DNA of 60,239 nt from Gonapodya prolifera JEL478 (lineage: Eukaryota > Monoblepharomycota > Monoblepharidomycetes > Monoblepharidales > Gonapodyaceae). Location of the stretch: the NCBI GenBank assembly GCA_001574975.1, contig KQ965863.1, positions 3,885 through 64,123 on the forward strand, read 5' to 3'. This document shows, piece after piece, positions 49,146 through 60,239 of this stretch. Within the stretch, counting starts at the first letter, position 1. Each line of letters starts with the position of its first letter. The translations under genes were made by a program, and so were the position numbers. A model generated the notes under the pieces. That model was not told the origin of the DNA, did no database searches, and saw nothing but the letters and a program-made list of their open reading frames with translations.

Positions 49146-51308
49146 ATGTCTAAGGGCAAAATTAAAGCACCAGAGGATGGCCTCGTCTTTCCCCCAGATC
49201 CCAAGCGACCAGGAGAAAGAGGGTCCACGTTCGGTAACAAAGGGGCATGGGCTGCCGCTATCGGGGCGATCTCACCCGCCGACGCGGAGAAAATTCAAAA
49301 GGAGAAGGACTGGAGGAACAACTACACGAAGTGAGGCGGATTCAATTGGTGACATGGCCATTGGCCCCTTCGCACCGACAGCCACTGATATCACCCCATC
49401 CTCTGTAAATTTCTCATAGATACATTATCAAGCAGGTCGAAGAGAGCGCGCGTAGCCCACAGAAGGTGATTCTCCTCTTCCTGATTTGCTTTTGGATGGG
49501 TGAAATGAACTGGTTGCGAATGCTCTCCAATAGGCCATTGCCGTCGCGAAGGGAGGCTTGGACTACTGCTACAACAACTTTGAATTCGTCCGTGAAGGAA
49601 AAGTATCGACGCTGCAGCAGGCACTGGACACCTACACCACACCTCTTTTCAAAACCGGTTTTATCAAAGGAACTGGGGAAAAGCCCAAGGGAGGCTACGT
49701 TCTCAAGGTAAGCAGATTGATGTTCCGGTAAAAGTAATGACTTTACGATATTCAACGTGTCTGCTCTGTACCAAGGTTCCGTACAAGGGAAAGGAACTCT
49801 ACGGTGACGCGCTCCTCGCCCAATTGGACAAGTGGTACTCGTACGGTACCATTGAGAAGACAGCCAGAGATTACATCACGGAAGTCGTCAAGAACCAACA
49901 ATGGTGAGGTCTACCTTCCAATCAGTTTTGAGACGACAGAATTCCGGGACGGGCTTGTTCGACTGATCAATTTCACCTCCTTCCATGAAGGTTGGACCTC
50001 TCCGACAAGTACTTCTGCCTTCTCGGAGCGGGCTCGGCGATGGGCCCTTTCCTTACTCTCATGGCACTCGGTGCTAACATTATTGCGATCGACCTGAACC
50101 GAGCCCCCATTTGGAAACGCCTCATCAGTGTGGCGAGGAACTCTCCCGGAACCATCACGTTCCCACTCCTCGGTGACCAGGACAAAATGTCTGACGAGGA
50201 GCTTTTCGAGAAAGCAGGATGCAACCTCTTCACCCAAACTCCCGAGATTCGAACTGTGAGTTCAAACGTTGAACGAGACTGCCGTCATTGTACGCCTAAT
50301 TTGATATCCAATAGTGGGTTCTGAGCGTTTACCCTGACAAGCACATTACTGTTGGCGCATATGCCTACTTGGATGGCGAATTGCACGTCAAAGTCTCGTT
50401 GGCGATGGATGCCATTATCCGCGACATGACCACCAAGCGCAAGGCATGGAGTCGCGCTTCCCGCTCTCAGAACATTATCTTCATGGGTTTCATTTTTGCG
50501 TCTCAATCAGGCCGGTGCTGCTTACCTTTGCACCCCAACCGACGTTCACGTTATCACTTCTGACGCTGCCAAAGCCGAACGTGACAACTACAGCAGCTTC
50601 GGTGTCGCCACCCTCTTCAAGTACTTGCCCGGTATGCCTCCAAACTTCAGGAAGCCGGTGAAGACTGACGACGGCAAGAAGGAGATCAACTACGTGAACG
50701 GGATTGTGGACCGGCAAGGGCCAAACTACGCTCTCGCGAAGCGTATTCAACACTGGAGGGCGATGGTTGCGCGCACCGTACGTTACTTGTTCCAAACACA
50801 TGTCATCGCCTTGCGGCCTCATCAAACATGGTTCTTCTTTGCAGGAAGGTAGCATTGTTTCATCCAACATTGCTCCGTCCACTTCCACCGTCTCCGTGAC
50901 CCACAACCGCCTCTTCGCCTGGGCATACGGAGGAATGCACCACTTCAAGCCCATGGAAGTCTTTGCTCCTGAGACCTCAAATGCCGTAATGGCTGCTCTC
51001 CTCATCAATGACGTCCGCAACCCCAACAGTGTGGCCCACCCGTCAGTCGCCCTGGACAACCCACTGGAGCTCTTCCGGGAAGGGTTTGTCTTGTACTGCG
51101 AAGGTTTCCTCCATGGTTGAAAACTAAATTGTCACTCTCCTTCCACTCCAGATCTTTCCACGGCGGTGTGTGGCGAACTGCCTTCCCCGTGAACGCAATT
51201 GGTACACCGTCCGCGATCGTGTACCTTGCGACACAGCCCGCTGTAATTGCCGGTTTGGGTGTCTGGGCTGCATGGATTGGATTTTTGGTTGCGACCGCGC
51301 CGAAGTAA
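49146..51308 (+). CDS. Unknown Rossmann-like protein with C-terminal membrane anchor
   Basis: Nine or ten exons encode about 540 residues. The N-terminus is basic and Pro-rich (GLVFPPDPKRPGERGSTFGN). A helical region follows (YIIKQVEESARSPQKAIAVA, GGLDYCYNNFEFVREGKVST, LYGDALLAQLDKWYSYGTIE). The centre has YFCLLGAGSAMGPFLTLMAL followed by GANIIAIDLNRAPIWKRLIS. The GxGSxxGP pattern and an acidic residue at the end of the second strand are those of a nucleotide-binding Rossmann fold. Later motifs include AGAAYLCTPTDVHVITSDAA, RQGPNYALAKRIQHWRAMVA and AWAYGGMHHFKPMEVFAPE. The end is hydrophobic (SAIVYLATQPAVIAGLGVWA), followed by a short tail, suggesting anchoring. I believe similar proteins exist in algae and oomycetes, but cannot name a function. 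The intron at 50444-50510 uses a GC donor. Convergent with nothing; directly downstream of LEU4. Confidence 0.8.
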
Positions 51309-51449
51309 GCATCCGACATCTGAAACGTTCCATTGAACAAGACTTTGTATAAGCAATACATCTAGTATGATTTCTTTGAGCAATATTTGAGATGTCGTAC
51401 TGTCTCGACCGAAGCAGCACCTTCCTCCACTATTTATCGTTCTCTCAGC

Positions 51450-53938
51450 CAGAGACGCTTCTCCCTCGTTGCAGACGCTTCCGAAAATTGATACGAGAGA
51501 TCTTGACGAATTCTTCGACTGTCGCTCTTCGCGAATCGATGAAAAGCTGCATCTCGTGGAATCACTGCAATTCGATCTTGTTAGTACGATTTTGACGACC
51601 CTGAGCTGTCGGGACATTCCTTACCCTTGGGTTTATTGTAAACTGGCTAGAATCGGCATTACGCTGGACGGCATACTGAAAACGGAACTCGACGGGGAGG
51701 TGGAGCACAATGCGGTACCGGATGAGCAAAGTTCGATCCAGAAACGAGTAGCAGAAATGCAGCGCCGGTGAGATTACAGTCAGCCTTTATGACTCGATCT
51801 CTTCAATAATAAGGTACTTTCGAGATTTCGGGAATTGGAGGAACGCGACAGACGCCGGGGGATCGAAAATGTAGAATTCGCTCATCCTGGCTCAGCGAAG
51901 AAGAGTATCAGCTAGCTATTGACATATGCAATGGCGATGACTTCGACACACTCGACTGGTATGGTCTCCCTGAAGCGCGTAGACTGATATCACATCGACT
52001 GATATTATTGGTGTTCACGGGCTCACAGGATCCCACAGTTCGGAGTTTCTAGAAGCTGTCAGATTTGCTATACCTCCGAAACCTCGCCCTGACTCAGGTC
52101 TAACAACCCTGACCATGCGCCGGGCAACGACGTGTGTCACAAGTACACAAGTTGGACAGCAGACTGGCGAGTGCCACTTCGAGTCGAAACTATCTGGTCT
52201 CCTCCCAGTCGAGCGACGGTCCCTTGAATTATCGACAGCAAATCTTTTCTCCTCTTCCCGCGTTTCTGCTCCCTTGTCTGCATTTCTCCCCCCACGAAAG
52301 AAAGGAGGGCGCCCGCGAAAGAAGCCATGCCCTGACGCGGAATCCAAAGAGAATACAGAATCACACGATTATAAACGAGCCGATTCGTGGAGTACAAGCG
52401 ACGATTCATCGTCGTTCTCAGGCTCAGATGCGGATTTAAAAATCGAGCTTGACGACACATTGGATGAACTCCAAAAGAGTGGTGGAGAGCCGTTCCAAGC
52501 GACAAATTACAGTGTGCTTTTATCACAAAAACATTTATCTCTTCCAATTGCGCTTCACGGTCTCGGAGTAACCTTCCCCTTCAAGCTTCCCACGACTCCA
52601 GTCACCCTCATAAGTCTGGGCGGAATAGCTCACCTCGAACGAGCCGAATGGTGGGGGGATCCGAGCAAATCACTCTACTATCACCCCTTTCCACTTGATC
52701 TCCACACTGAGCGAGTTGCGTGGGGGAGGCTCTTTGACAGTCATATTTTACATGATCCGACATTGGGGAACCCCATCTTTCGTGTTGTTGAACGGGAAAG
52801 CGGAGACTACCGTGACGGAGCAACAGCTACAGAAGCATGGACTTGTGGTGCAAAGATGCAGCGGGTCGCGAAGGTACCAGAGCAAGGTTCGCGATAACAC
52901 TGGATACATATGTGGACAAATTTTTTGCAAATCGTACTTTCGCAATTTGGTTTTAGTGGTCCGTTGTACTTCGGTTTCTCGGACCCAATATTGCAACTCT
53001 TGATTCGAAGAATGCTGTTTTTGGAAAGCAAAAGCGAAGTATGATATGTCCAACTTGAGGACTCATCACTTTCTTCCGACACGGCCTTCATTGTTAGTAC
53101 ATGTACCGATTTGGTCCTATATTTCTCGATGATTTCACCGCGAGTGTGATCAACCCGGAACCACTTTGCGAAGAGGAAAAGGTTGCGTTGCACGGCGTTC
53201 TATCGGAGCTCCTTCCCTCACTCGTGGCTCCACCACCCGCGCCAATGTTGTGGGATCTCGCTGCCGAGCTATTTCATCAAGCGATTGGAACTTCTGACCG
53301 CTCGCGGACTGGATTTCAATTACAATCTGAATATCTTGCACTCTCAAAGGCGAAGGCTTTCATAATGGGGCGAACCGATCCTGCAGACTCGATACACTTC
53401 CCGATATCGATTATTCCGACATCGAAAGTTGTGCTTGGGGAAGAGATGGTTTTGAAGGCTTTAACGCTGATTGGCACACGGAAAGGTTTGAACCTGCTGA
53501 TTTTATTCTCCACTGTTTCGCTTGAACTGATTCTTTGTGTCCTCGTTTTCCTCTCTTGATAATCTTTACTCTATTCGTGAAGGAAAGAAAAGGGAATCCG
53601 CGCGCGTGTGGTTCTGATGGATATGGCTGGGAATATCGTCAAACGAAAGCGTGGAAGGCCCAAGAAGGACGAACAACTTGTACAAATGGGAACTATCATT
53701 GCGTCAACAAGCTCCAGCGCGTCATAACCTGGCGCATCTTACCAGCGAAGGTGGTATGTCAGACTTGCCCGACCGGATAGCCGGCTATCAGACTCGCCCG
53801 ACAAAACAACAGGCCGTCATCAGAAACCCCCAGAGTTCGACCTTGGCAAAGCACACGTGCCAAAGTGGCTACTCTGCTCCTAAACGATCGAAAACGGCTG
53901 CACACAGACGCCATGTCCTTGAAAACGTTCACTCTTAA
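51450..53938 (+). CDS. AT-hook protein with FYR-like region, probable chromatin factor (model partial)
   Basis: Plus-strand exons include DLDEFFDCRSSRIDEKLHLV and LQFDLVSTILTTLSCRDIPY near 51490-51770. A piece with SWLSEEEYQLAIDICNGDDF (about 51885-51958) recalls a SANT-type helix. From 52115 comes a long exon with AT-hook-like PPRKKGGRPRKKP, an acidic Ser-rich stretch, and a block reminiscent of FYRN/FYRC domains (PTTPVTLISLGGIAHLERAE, YYHPFPLDLHTERVAWGRLF, GNPIFRVVERESGD). From 53101 another exon begins MYRFGPIFLDDFTASVINPE. A further plus-strand segment near 53620-53700 has KRKRGRPKKD, a second AT-hook. FYR domains occur in chromatin proteins such as TBRG1 and trithorax-type methyltransferases; no SET domain is visible. 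Start codon and some junctions are unresolved, so boundaries are approximate. Confidence 0.6.
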
Positions 53939-54054
53939 ACTGCAGAGGCAGCGATCTTTACGGCATCCGCATACACATTGTCATTACTTGATTCTGATGC
54001 CCAAAACAAATGTGACGACCAATCTACTGTAAGATAAATCGATAATTTTCAGTT

Positions 54055-57000
54055 TTAAATGTCGAACCCGGGGCACTTCATGACACGCAGCAAGTTTGTC
54101 TGCCCCGAAACCTCGGTGATGATGCCGGAAGTAACCTTTCGTTGAAACGGTGAGCAGGGCAAGCCTCGGCTACAAAAGGAATGTGCGCTCACCACAACAG
54201 GGTCGCCAGCCTGCGCCATACCGTTCTTCACGCCCCACAGCATCGCCCGGTGAATGACGTTCTCAGTGTCCTTCATCGATGGTACCAGCATGGGGTAGAT
54301 CCCTCGCAGTGTGCTGCACTGACGGGCTGACATCCGGGTAAAGTGAAAATTGGACAGCAATAAGTGGCGGAGACGAACGAAATGGTAACCCACCAGCCTG
54401 ATCAGAACTCGTGATGGCAAGCACCGGCGCAATCGGGCGGTACTTGGAAATATATCGCGCGGTGTTGCTCGTTGTTGTCAAAACGATAATGAGCGCCGCG
54501 TGGACATCCCACGACGTTTTCACTGAACGGCGCCATAACCATGGTAAGATTTTGATCGTCGTTATGAAAAACGGCAATATTCAGCGCTCTTCGTCTCTCA
54601 GAATCGGTGCTTCAGCTTTATCTCTTCGTCGGCTCCGTCCCAACCCTTTCACAAATGCTTTGAGGAAGGACAAATCCTCTGAGGCTCCCTGAGCGCGTAA
54701 GTATCCTCCTCGAGTCCTCCAGCAATCATCGCCTTTCTACCGGTACCACACTCACCAGCACAGCTCGCAATGCCCTCTGCAGTCCCTGTTGGCACTTGGG
54801 TGTGTCTTCGTAAGGTCGGGTACAGGTCTGCATAGTTAATGTCTGCCTCAGCCTCACGACAAATACGAGCCATGGTCTCCACGGCCGCAACAGGGTGCGA
54901 TCCTGAACCACACAGGGTGTTGCGATTCAGTTTTGTGCCAACTCCGCAGACAGCAGAGGGTTCTTGTGCCTCACCTTTCGCGGTTTCACCACTCAGCATG
55001 ACACAGTCTGTCCCGTCCAGCACGGCGTTCGCAACATCCGTGGCCTCAGCTCGCGTCGGACGGGGGTTCACAATCATACTTTCCAGCATCTGGGTCGCGG
55101 TAATAACGGGCTTGCCGGCGCTGCCACACGATCCGAATGTGCTCAAGCCACGCGACTCTCGTCTCACCGCAAGCACTCACAAGTTACACTTTCGAATCAT
55201 CATTTTCTGCGCCCTTGCAACCTGCTCGACGGGGATCTCGACACCCAAATCACCACGGGCGACCATGACACCGTCGCTGGCTTCCAGAATCTCGTCAAAG
55301 TTGTTGAGACCTTCTTGGTTCTCGATCTTAGAGATGATTTTGATTCTGAAATCGGAATTGCGCGATTGGTGTCAGACTTGACCGAATGTCCATAATCACG
55401 TAGTTGCCCGAAAAGCAGTCAACGCACCTGCTGTCCCCCAACAACTTGCGAATCTCGTGCACGTCCGACGCTTTCCTAATAAACGATGCTGCGATGAAGT
55501 CCACCTTCTGTTGCACACCGAACAGAATGTCCTTCTCGTCCTTTTCCGTGATAGCAGGGAGCAGCACCTCCACGGCAGGCAAGTTGACGCCCTTCGTGTC
55601 TCCGAGGAGACCTGCATCACATAACTTATTACTTGATACCGCAAAAAAGATCGCTGCGGTTCCTGCTCAACGTACCGTCGTTCTCGACCCTCGTCACGAC
55701 CTCGCCCGTCTCCTGGTCCACCGTGAGCACCTCAAACCCAATCAGACCGTCACCCACAAGAATTCTGTTCCCGGGCTTCACGCTTCCAGCAAGGTTGTAT
55801 GTCGTCCACCCGCCGTTCGCGTCGCCGAAGCGGGTCTTGTCGTTGTGGAAGATGAAGGTCTGGTCCGCCGTGAGGGGGATCTCCTGGGAGGGGTTTTCCA
55901 GCTTGCCGGTACTGATGACAGCGGGGTTTGGAGAACAAGCGGGGCCCTGTGGTAAGCGTTCTGCTCCTTTGGAAGAGGAACGAGTGTCACCCACCGAATC
56001 TCGGGTCCCTTGGTGTCCAGCAAAATGGCAACATGCTTGGGTGTTTTGCGTTGGGCAAGGTACGACCTGATCGCTGTGATGGTTTTGAGGTGGAACTATC
56101 GGGTTCGTGACGTTGGGGCGTCAATAAACATGTGTTCATGCCGATGTATTTCAGATCGGGGGAAACTCACAGCATGGTCCCCGTGGGAGAAGTTCATCCG
56201 AACAACGTTCATTCCAGCCTCGACCTGAAACAGATAGAGGTGTTGATTGCTTTGCGTTCATGTCGTTTTAAAGCAGTAGTGGACTGTGAGCACACCAGCT
56301 TGCCGATGTTTTCGACGCTCTGCGTCTTGGGACCTGTCAGTGAGACCATCAGTATACCAGTCGCGTTCTCCAAGGCAGTAACAACCTACTTACCGATCGT
56401 GCAAACAATCTTGGTCTTGATCAACACAGCGTGGTCTTGGCAAACCCCAAGCAACAATGCCATCAGCAACTTTCACCACATCCTCAGCACCAGAACACAC
56501 TCGCACTCACCACTCGTTACCAGATACCCTGCGTCGTTCGGTGCCACTTCCTGCTTCGGGTGTGGCAGCGTGATGTGGTGCGCCGACAGCTGCGGCGAGT
56601 TGGCAGCTCCAAGCGACGAGAACGTGGGCGTGCGGATCGCGGGGGCGGGAGTGGCGTAACCGTTAAGAGATGGGGAGAGGAGCGGTTGGGGAGAGTCGGT
56701 CGTCATGCTGGTAAGCGCGGGGTGGGGTGGAATCAGGCCGGGTGAGACAAGGTGAAGACGGTACATGGGGTGAAAAGGAGAAAAGAAACTCGCACATGGA
56801 CTGCGCCCTCAACACGGGCGGAGGCAACATCTCGTCCAGGGTCGACGTGCGCTCGTGTACTCCTGGCAGATGGTCGTCGTCCCTGTCGGCCAATTGTTCC
56901 ACAGTCACAGACAGCTCGGGGATATTCCCTTCCACGCTTTCCTTCCCATTGCCGTCAATTTCGCGAGATTCGACTGCCGGCGCAGCCTCTGAGCTCTCCG

Positions 57001-57136
57001 CGCCAGTCCCAGAACCCCTCGACAACCGCCGAAGAAGAAAGTCGCGAATCGAGCCCAGCCCGAGCCTTCTACTCTTTCGGGACGTAGTCTCGGATACAGT
57101 GTCCTGGTATCCGGGCGTGGAGATGGATTGGGGCAT
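54055..57136 (-). CDS. PYK1: Pyruvate kinase with N-terminal extension
   Basis: Converts phosphoenolpyruvate and ADP to pyruvate and ATP, the last glycolytic step, in the cytosol. Minus-strand exons give [171 protein letters not shown] and SGETAKGE. The C-domain ([35 protein letters not shown]) ends GFDI-stop at 54057-54055. The start is unusual. An upstream exon (57136-56796) is open and spliced in frame (phase 2) to the exon carrying [10 protein letters not shown] (Met at 56706), adding about 114 mostly disordered, charged residues before the normal start. Translation might instead begin at 56706. Confidence 0.92.
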
Positions 57137-57463
57137 CCTAGGAGACGATGGACGGTGGAAGCGTCCACGTCGGTACAACAAGGGGACTTTTGCTCACAAG
57201 CGGCGGAGCGCGTCCCCGGGGACAGAACCGGGGCATGCGTGGTGCTACTCACATGTCGTGCGTGCAAACGTGTGGAGTTAAGTTGAACGGGTGGTGATCG
57301 AGGACAGAGGTAAACGAAGCGTGGACCTCAAGCACCCTGACAGCAACCTGACTTGGACTCGCACACGGGTTTCACATTTTTCGAACGTGCGAAAATAAGT
57401 GCGAGTAAGTGCGATTTGATTTTTTAGCTGTAGCCACGTTTCCAACTAGGGTACTCGACATCT

Positions 57464-59883
57464 CTATTCCAACACAACCGTCGCCCCAATCGCTTCCAGC
57501 TGCTTCTTGATCTTCTCGGCCTCGTCCTTAGATAGGTTCTCTTTGACGACTTTGGGCGCGGATTCGACGAATTTCTTGGCCTGTGGTGTGAGAAGAAAGA
57601 CGCGGAGATGAGTTAGAAATTGACGCAAAGAAATCAGCGACCCAAATTCCCCATCGCATCCAAGTTCGGTCGCGTTCACTGCAGAGGTCTTCCTTCCTTG
57701 CTCGAGTCCCCGCGCTCCGACCGCATCATCGTAAATACGGGACACCAAGAACCAGCACGGTTTTCCGACAGAGATACACAATTGCATCCACCGTTGAGAT
57801 TGTCGCGCGGTGTGCAATTAGTATCAAAAGAAACAAAAGCTAGTCGAACGGAGTTCCAGGCGGCCCAAATACGGGCAATCCCGCCATCCCGGGGGTCATC
57901 CCCCTGTCTGCAATGGACAACTGGAACCGGGAACGAGAAAGGACTCTTGCACAGCCATGCCGACCACTCCGCGAGCGACATGGGACCCAGATCAAAGAAG
58001 AAAAGAGGAAAAAGAATCAAACACAATTCCAGAGCCTTGTGCCACCCCGCTCTCCCCTTGGTCGTCGCGTATTTGCAAGCAAGTTCGAGCGAGAGCAATT
58101 CGCCAAATAATCTGCATTCTGCACCTAGACTTTCACCAACCGCGGTCATTTCCCGGGTGTGAGGCGATGCCAAAAAGAAGAAAGAAAGCACGCGTCAGGG
58201 AAGTCCCGTTCCACAGTCATCAAACATATCCCAACAAGCAAGACCAGCATCACCCTTTGAAAAAAGACAACCGCTCCCAACGAGAAGCCTCGTGCACCAT
58301 AGCACTCCCCGCTCGGGCAAGCGACAGCGGGTGTGCCGGAAGTGCCAAAAAGACAAGTAATAACAGTGGAACAGACTCAAGCTCCTCGCCGTGAGTCTGT
58401 CACGACCTTAACCGAGGCTTGAGCCCGGTTGATCCACAATCAACTGCCGTATATCCGATCGAAAATAAAGAAACTATGCCGAAACGAAACAAGAAGGAAA
58501 GCGTTGCAAGGTCACGCGCGCCGCCCGGTAGCATGGGCCACGACTGTTCCGATGCCAAAAACTTCAAACGATCAACGAGTTCGGATCCCATTTCGAGTAT
58601 TCCTTGGCGACCTATAAAGGGACCGACATTGGCGCAAAGCGTAAAAAGCCGTGCACCGCCACTTCGCCCACTTCAGTCGGAGCGCGGGACGTGACGCGAT
58701 GCCAAAAGATAAGAACCAAATTGAGCGAGATGTCGATCCCCTTCCAACGTATTGACGAACTTCCTCACTGTGGCTTTATCGAGGTCCGAGATAATCCTTG
58801 CAGTATCAATCCAAAATTAAGCAAAGGTTGCGGGGGCAGGTACGATTCCCCACCCGTTCCGGCACTGTCACTTCCCATCCACATTTCCATCAGTTCTGCC
58901 AATCCTCCTTGCACCCCACGGACACCGCTCGCCTCACGGGCGGGGAGTATACAGGTGCCAAAAAAGGAAGAAGAAAAGAGAAGAAAACGAAAGGAAAGGA
59001 ACGACGTGGATTCAAGAGGCGAATTGTGGTTCTTTGCCAATCTCCCAACTTGCACGCGTTCCATCCACAAGCAGCACTGACTCGGATTCCAAGGGCACGT
59101 CCATGATGCGCACTATTCAGGTTCACTACCAGCGCGCACTTGACACGCTGCTCGCGACCTACAAAAATACTCACATCAACCAAACTCAAGCCCGGAATGA
59201 GGGTCTTGATCTCCTTGATGACCTTTGCCTTGGCGTCGTCTTTGTACTTCTCGAGCTTCACGTTGAATTGCGTCTTTTCGGGGGCTTTTTCTTCGGGCTT
59301 TTAAATTCCACATTCAGAATGGCCATCGAGTGGGTAGAGTGAGGAAAGGTGCAGACACGCGAGGGCGAGGAATTGAAGTCACAAAGAAAACTTACTTCAG
59401 GTGCAGCGGCTGCTGGAGCGGCTCCGGCGGCGGGCGAGGCGGCGGTGGGGAGTTGGGGAATGGCGTGAACAGGCATGGCGACTTCTGTAATGTTGAGTCG
59501 CGTCTGGAGATGCACGTAGTTTAAAGTACAGGCAAACAGGCATTGGCTCGTCAGTCACGAGGGTAAAAGTGGCCGGTATCGGTTGAACTTCACCTTCAAC
59601 GCAGCGACCAAATCGGCAGTCTCCAAGAGCGTGAGGGAGGCAATCTGGTCGACAATCCCGGCCACTTTCGGCGACACGTCTGCGGATGTCGATGTTGCGT
59701 TGTGTCGGCGTGATGGGATGGGAGAGAAGCGAGGAGTGGAGAGGGAGGATGACGGTGCGAAGAGACGGGAGCAGGCTGCTTGGTGGGCGCGACTGGCAGG
59801 CGGAGACGGTGGAGTTGGTTGATGTCGAGGAGTCGAGCGATTGGGAGATGTGGGAGGGCTTACCGAGAGAGGTGACGGCTCAT
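57464..59883 (-). CDS. MRPL12: Mitochondrial ribosomal protein bL12m
   Basis: ATG 59883 gives MSRHLSRR and, after an intron, an Arg/Ser/Ala-rich leader ([15 protein letters not shown]) suited to mitochondrial import. The mature part has the L7/L12 N-terminal dimerisation helix [20 protein letters not shown], an Ala/Pro hinge ([16 protein letters not shown]), and the globular C-domain. The C-domain is [34 protein letters not shown] and, in the last exon, [20 protein letters not shown], ending GATVVLE at 57466-57464. bL12 forms the stalk that recruits translation GTPases. The last intron runs from about 59176 to 57583 (about 1.6 kb), splitting the C-domain between LVD and AKKF. It is more than ten times the usual intron size in this window and contains a recurring motif described separately. 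Confidence 0.9.
57583..59176 (-). repeat. Giant bL12m intron with recurring RTGCCRAAA-purine motif
   Basis: On the plus strand, ATGCC or GTGCC followed by an A-rich purine tract recurs at 58166, 58342, 58476, 58552, 58699 and 58955 (for example ATGCCAAAAAGAAGAAAG at 58166, GTGCCAAAAAAGGAAGAAG at 58955). In the sense direction of the intron this is a pyrimidine tract ending TTTTTGGCAY. Spacing is irregular (76-256 bp). No ORF with convincing composition covers the interval. Intronic non-coding RNAs or a decayed repeat array are possible. Confidence 0.5.
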
Positions 59884-60239
59884 GGTAAAGACAAAGGGGG
59901 AGAGAGAACGCAGAGTGGGAGAGTAAGGCGGGCGGGAAAGAAGAACCCGAGAAACCAGAAGCGACGGGAGTGTGAGGAGACGGGACGATGGGAGTGTGTG
60001 CGGTTGGGAGAGTCACGATGTAGAGTGACAAGTGAAGCGAAAGACCGTGCACGACCTCAGCACCAGCTGTTCGAAACGGGAGTGCACAAGCGTCAAAACG
60101 ATTGGAGAGTCAAAGGCGAAATCAGATTAGAGTACAAATGAGCTTAAGTACATCTGAATAAACATCATTTATCTCCAATTATCTTCGCCACTAATTCAGT
60201 GTTCCATGAACGGTAGAACTCCAAATCGGCAGAACATTC
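59884..60239. other. Window edge upstream of MRPL12
   Basis: The upstream region of the bL12m gene is purine-rich (GGGAGAGAGAACGCAGAGTGGG) and then AT-rich to the end of the window. No gene supported. Confidence 0.5.

Noticed and set aside
58835-58860. tRNA-like B-box word GGTACGATTCC in the bL12m intron
   Set aside because: The flanking five bases do not pair to form a T-stem, and no acceptor or anticodon arm can be drawn.

Overview
The window is nuclear DNA from a eukaryote with dense, intron-rich genes. Introns are mostly 50-120 nt, GT-AG, and nearly every gene is split. The gene set is fungal in character: a GFA1-type glucosamine-6-phosphate synthase with a Ser-rich insertion, a leucine-pathway 2-isopropylmalate synthase, DUF3712, MpaB/DUF2236 and fusaric-acid-resistance-like families, and Sel1-repeat protein kinases. 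One gene is a clear TMEM107 homologue, a component of the ciliary transition zone that non-flagellated fungi lack. The best inference is therefore a zoosporic, flagellated fungus of chytrid type. No rRNA, tRNA or CRISPR was recognised.

Layout. 1-2.0 kb: decayed transposon debris (a Copia-type integrase fragment, a possible hAT 5' end with a perfect GGGTTTGGGTT hairpin, and an unknown ORF). 2.2-11.8 kb: compact housekeeping block with a coiled-coil membrane protein, TMEM107 divergently paired with an EF-hand protein, a mitochondrially targeted unknown, two tiny ORFs, an SR-type RRM/zinc-knuckle protein and GINS subunit Psf2. 11.9-19.2 kb: decayed accessory region with a kinase-Sel1 pseudogene, a partial duplication of the SR-protein gene and a second Sel1 copy. 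19.7-33.7 kb: MpaB-like protein, broken Hsp70-like gene, DUF3712 protein, eIF3j, FUSC-like membrane protein and a NUDT19-like Nudix hydrolase. 34.1-41.8 kb: GFA1, RFC4-type clamp-loader subunit and an F-box/propeller protein. 41.8-43.4 kb is poor in genes. 43.4-59.9 kb: Baeyer-Villiger-type flavin monooxygenase, 2-isopropylmalate synthase, an unknown Rossmann-like membrane-anchored protein, an AT-hook/FYR-like chromatin protein, pyruvate kinase with an N-terminal extension, and mitochondrial ribosomal protein bL12m.

The genes do not form one pathway. Several are divergent pairs with short shared upstream regions (TMEM107/EF-hand, SR protein/PSF2, RFC4/F-box). Two are replication-fork factors (PSF2, RFC4) and two act in translation (eIF3j, bL12m).

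The most interesting structural signal is a GC-rich repeat family found in three unrelated genes. Each copy lies wholly inside an unusually long intron and in the same orientation relative to transcription, as expected for introner-like elements. Other notable signals are a 1.6-kb intron in the bL12m gene with a recurring purine-tract motif, a probable GC-AG intron, and a DNA-level partial duplication that retained an intron. Exon joins were inferred by eye from splice signals, frame and homology.
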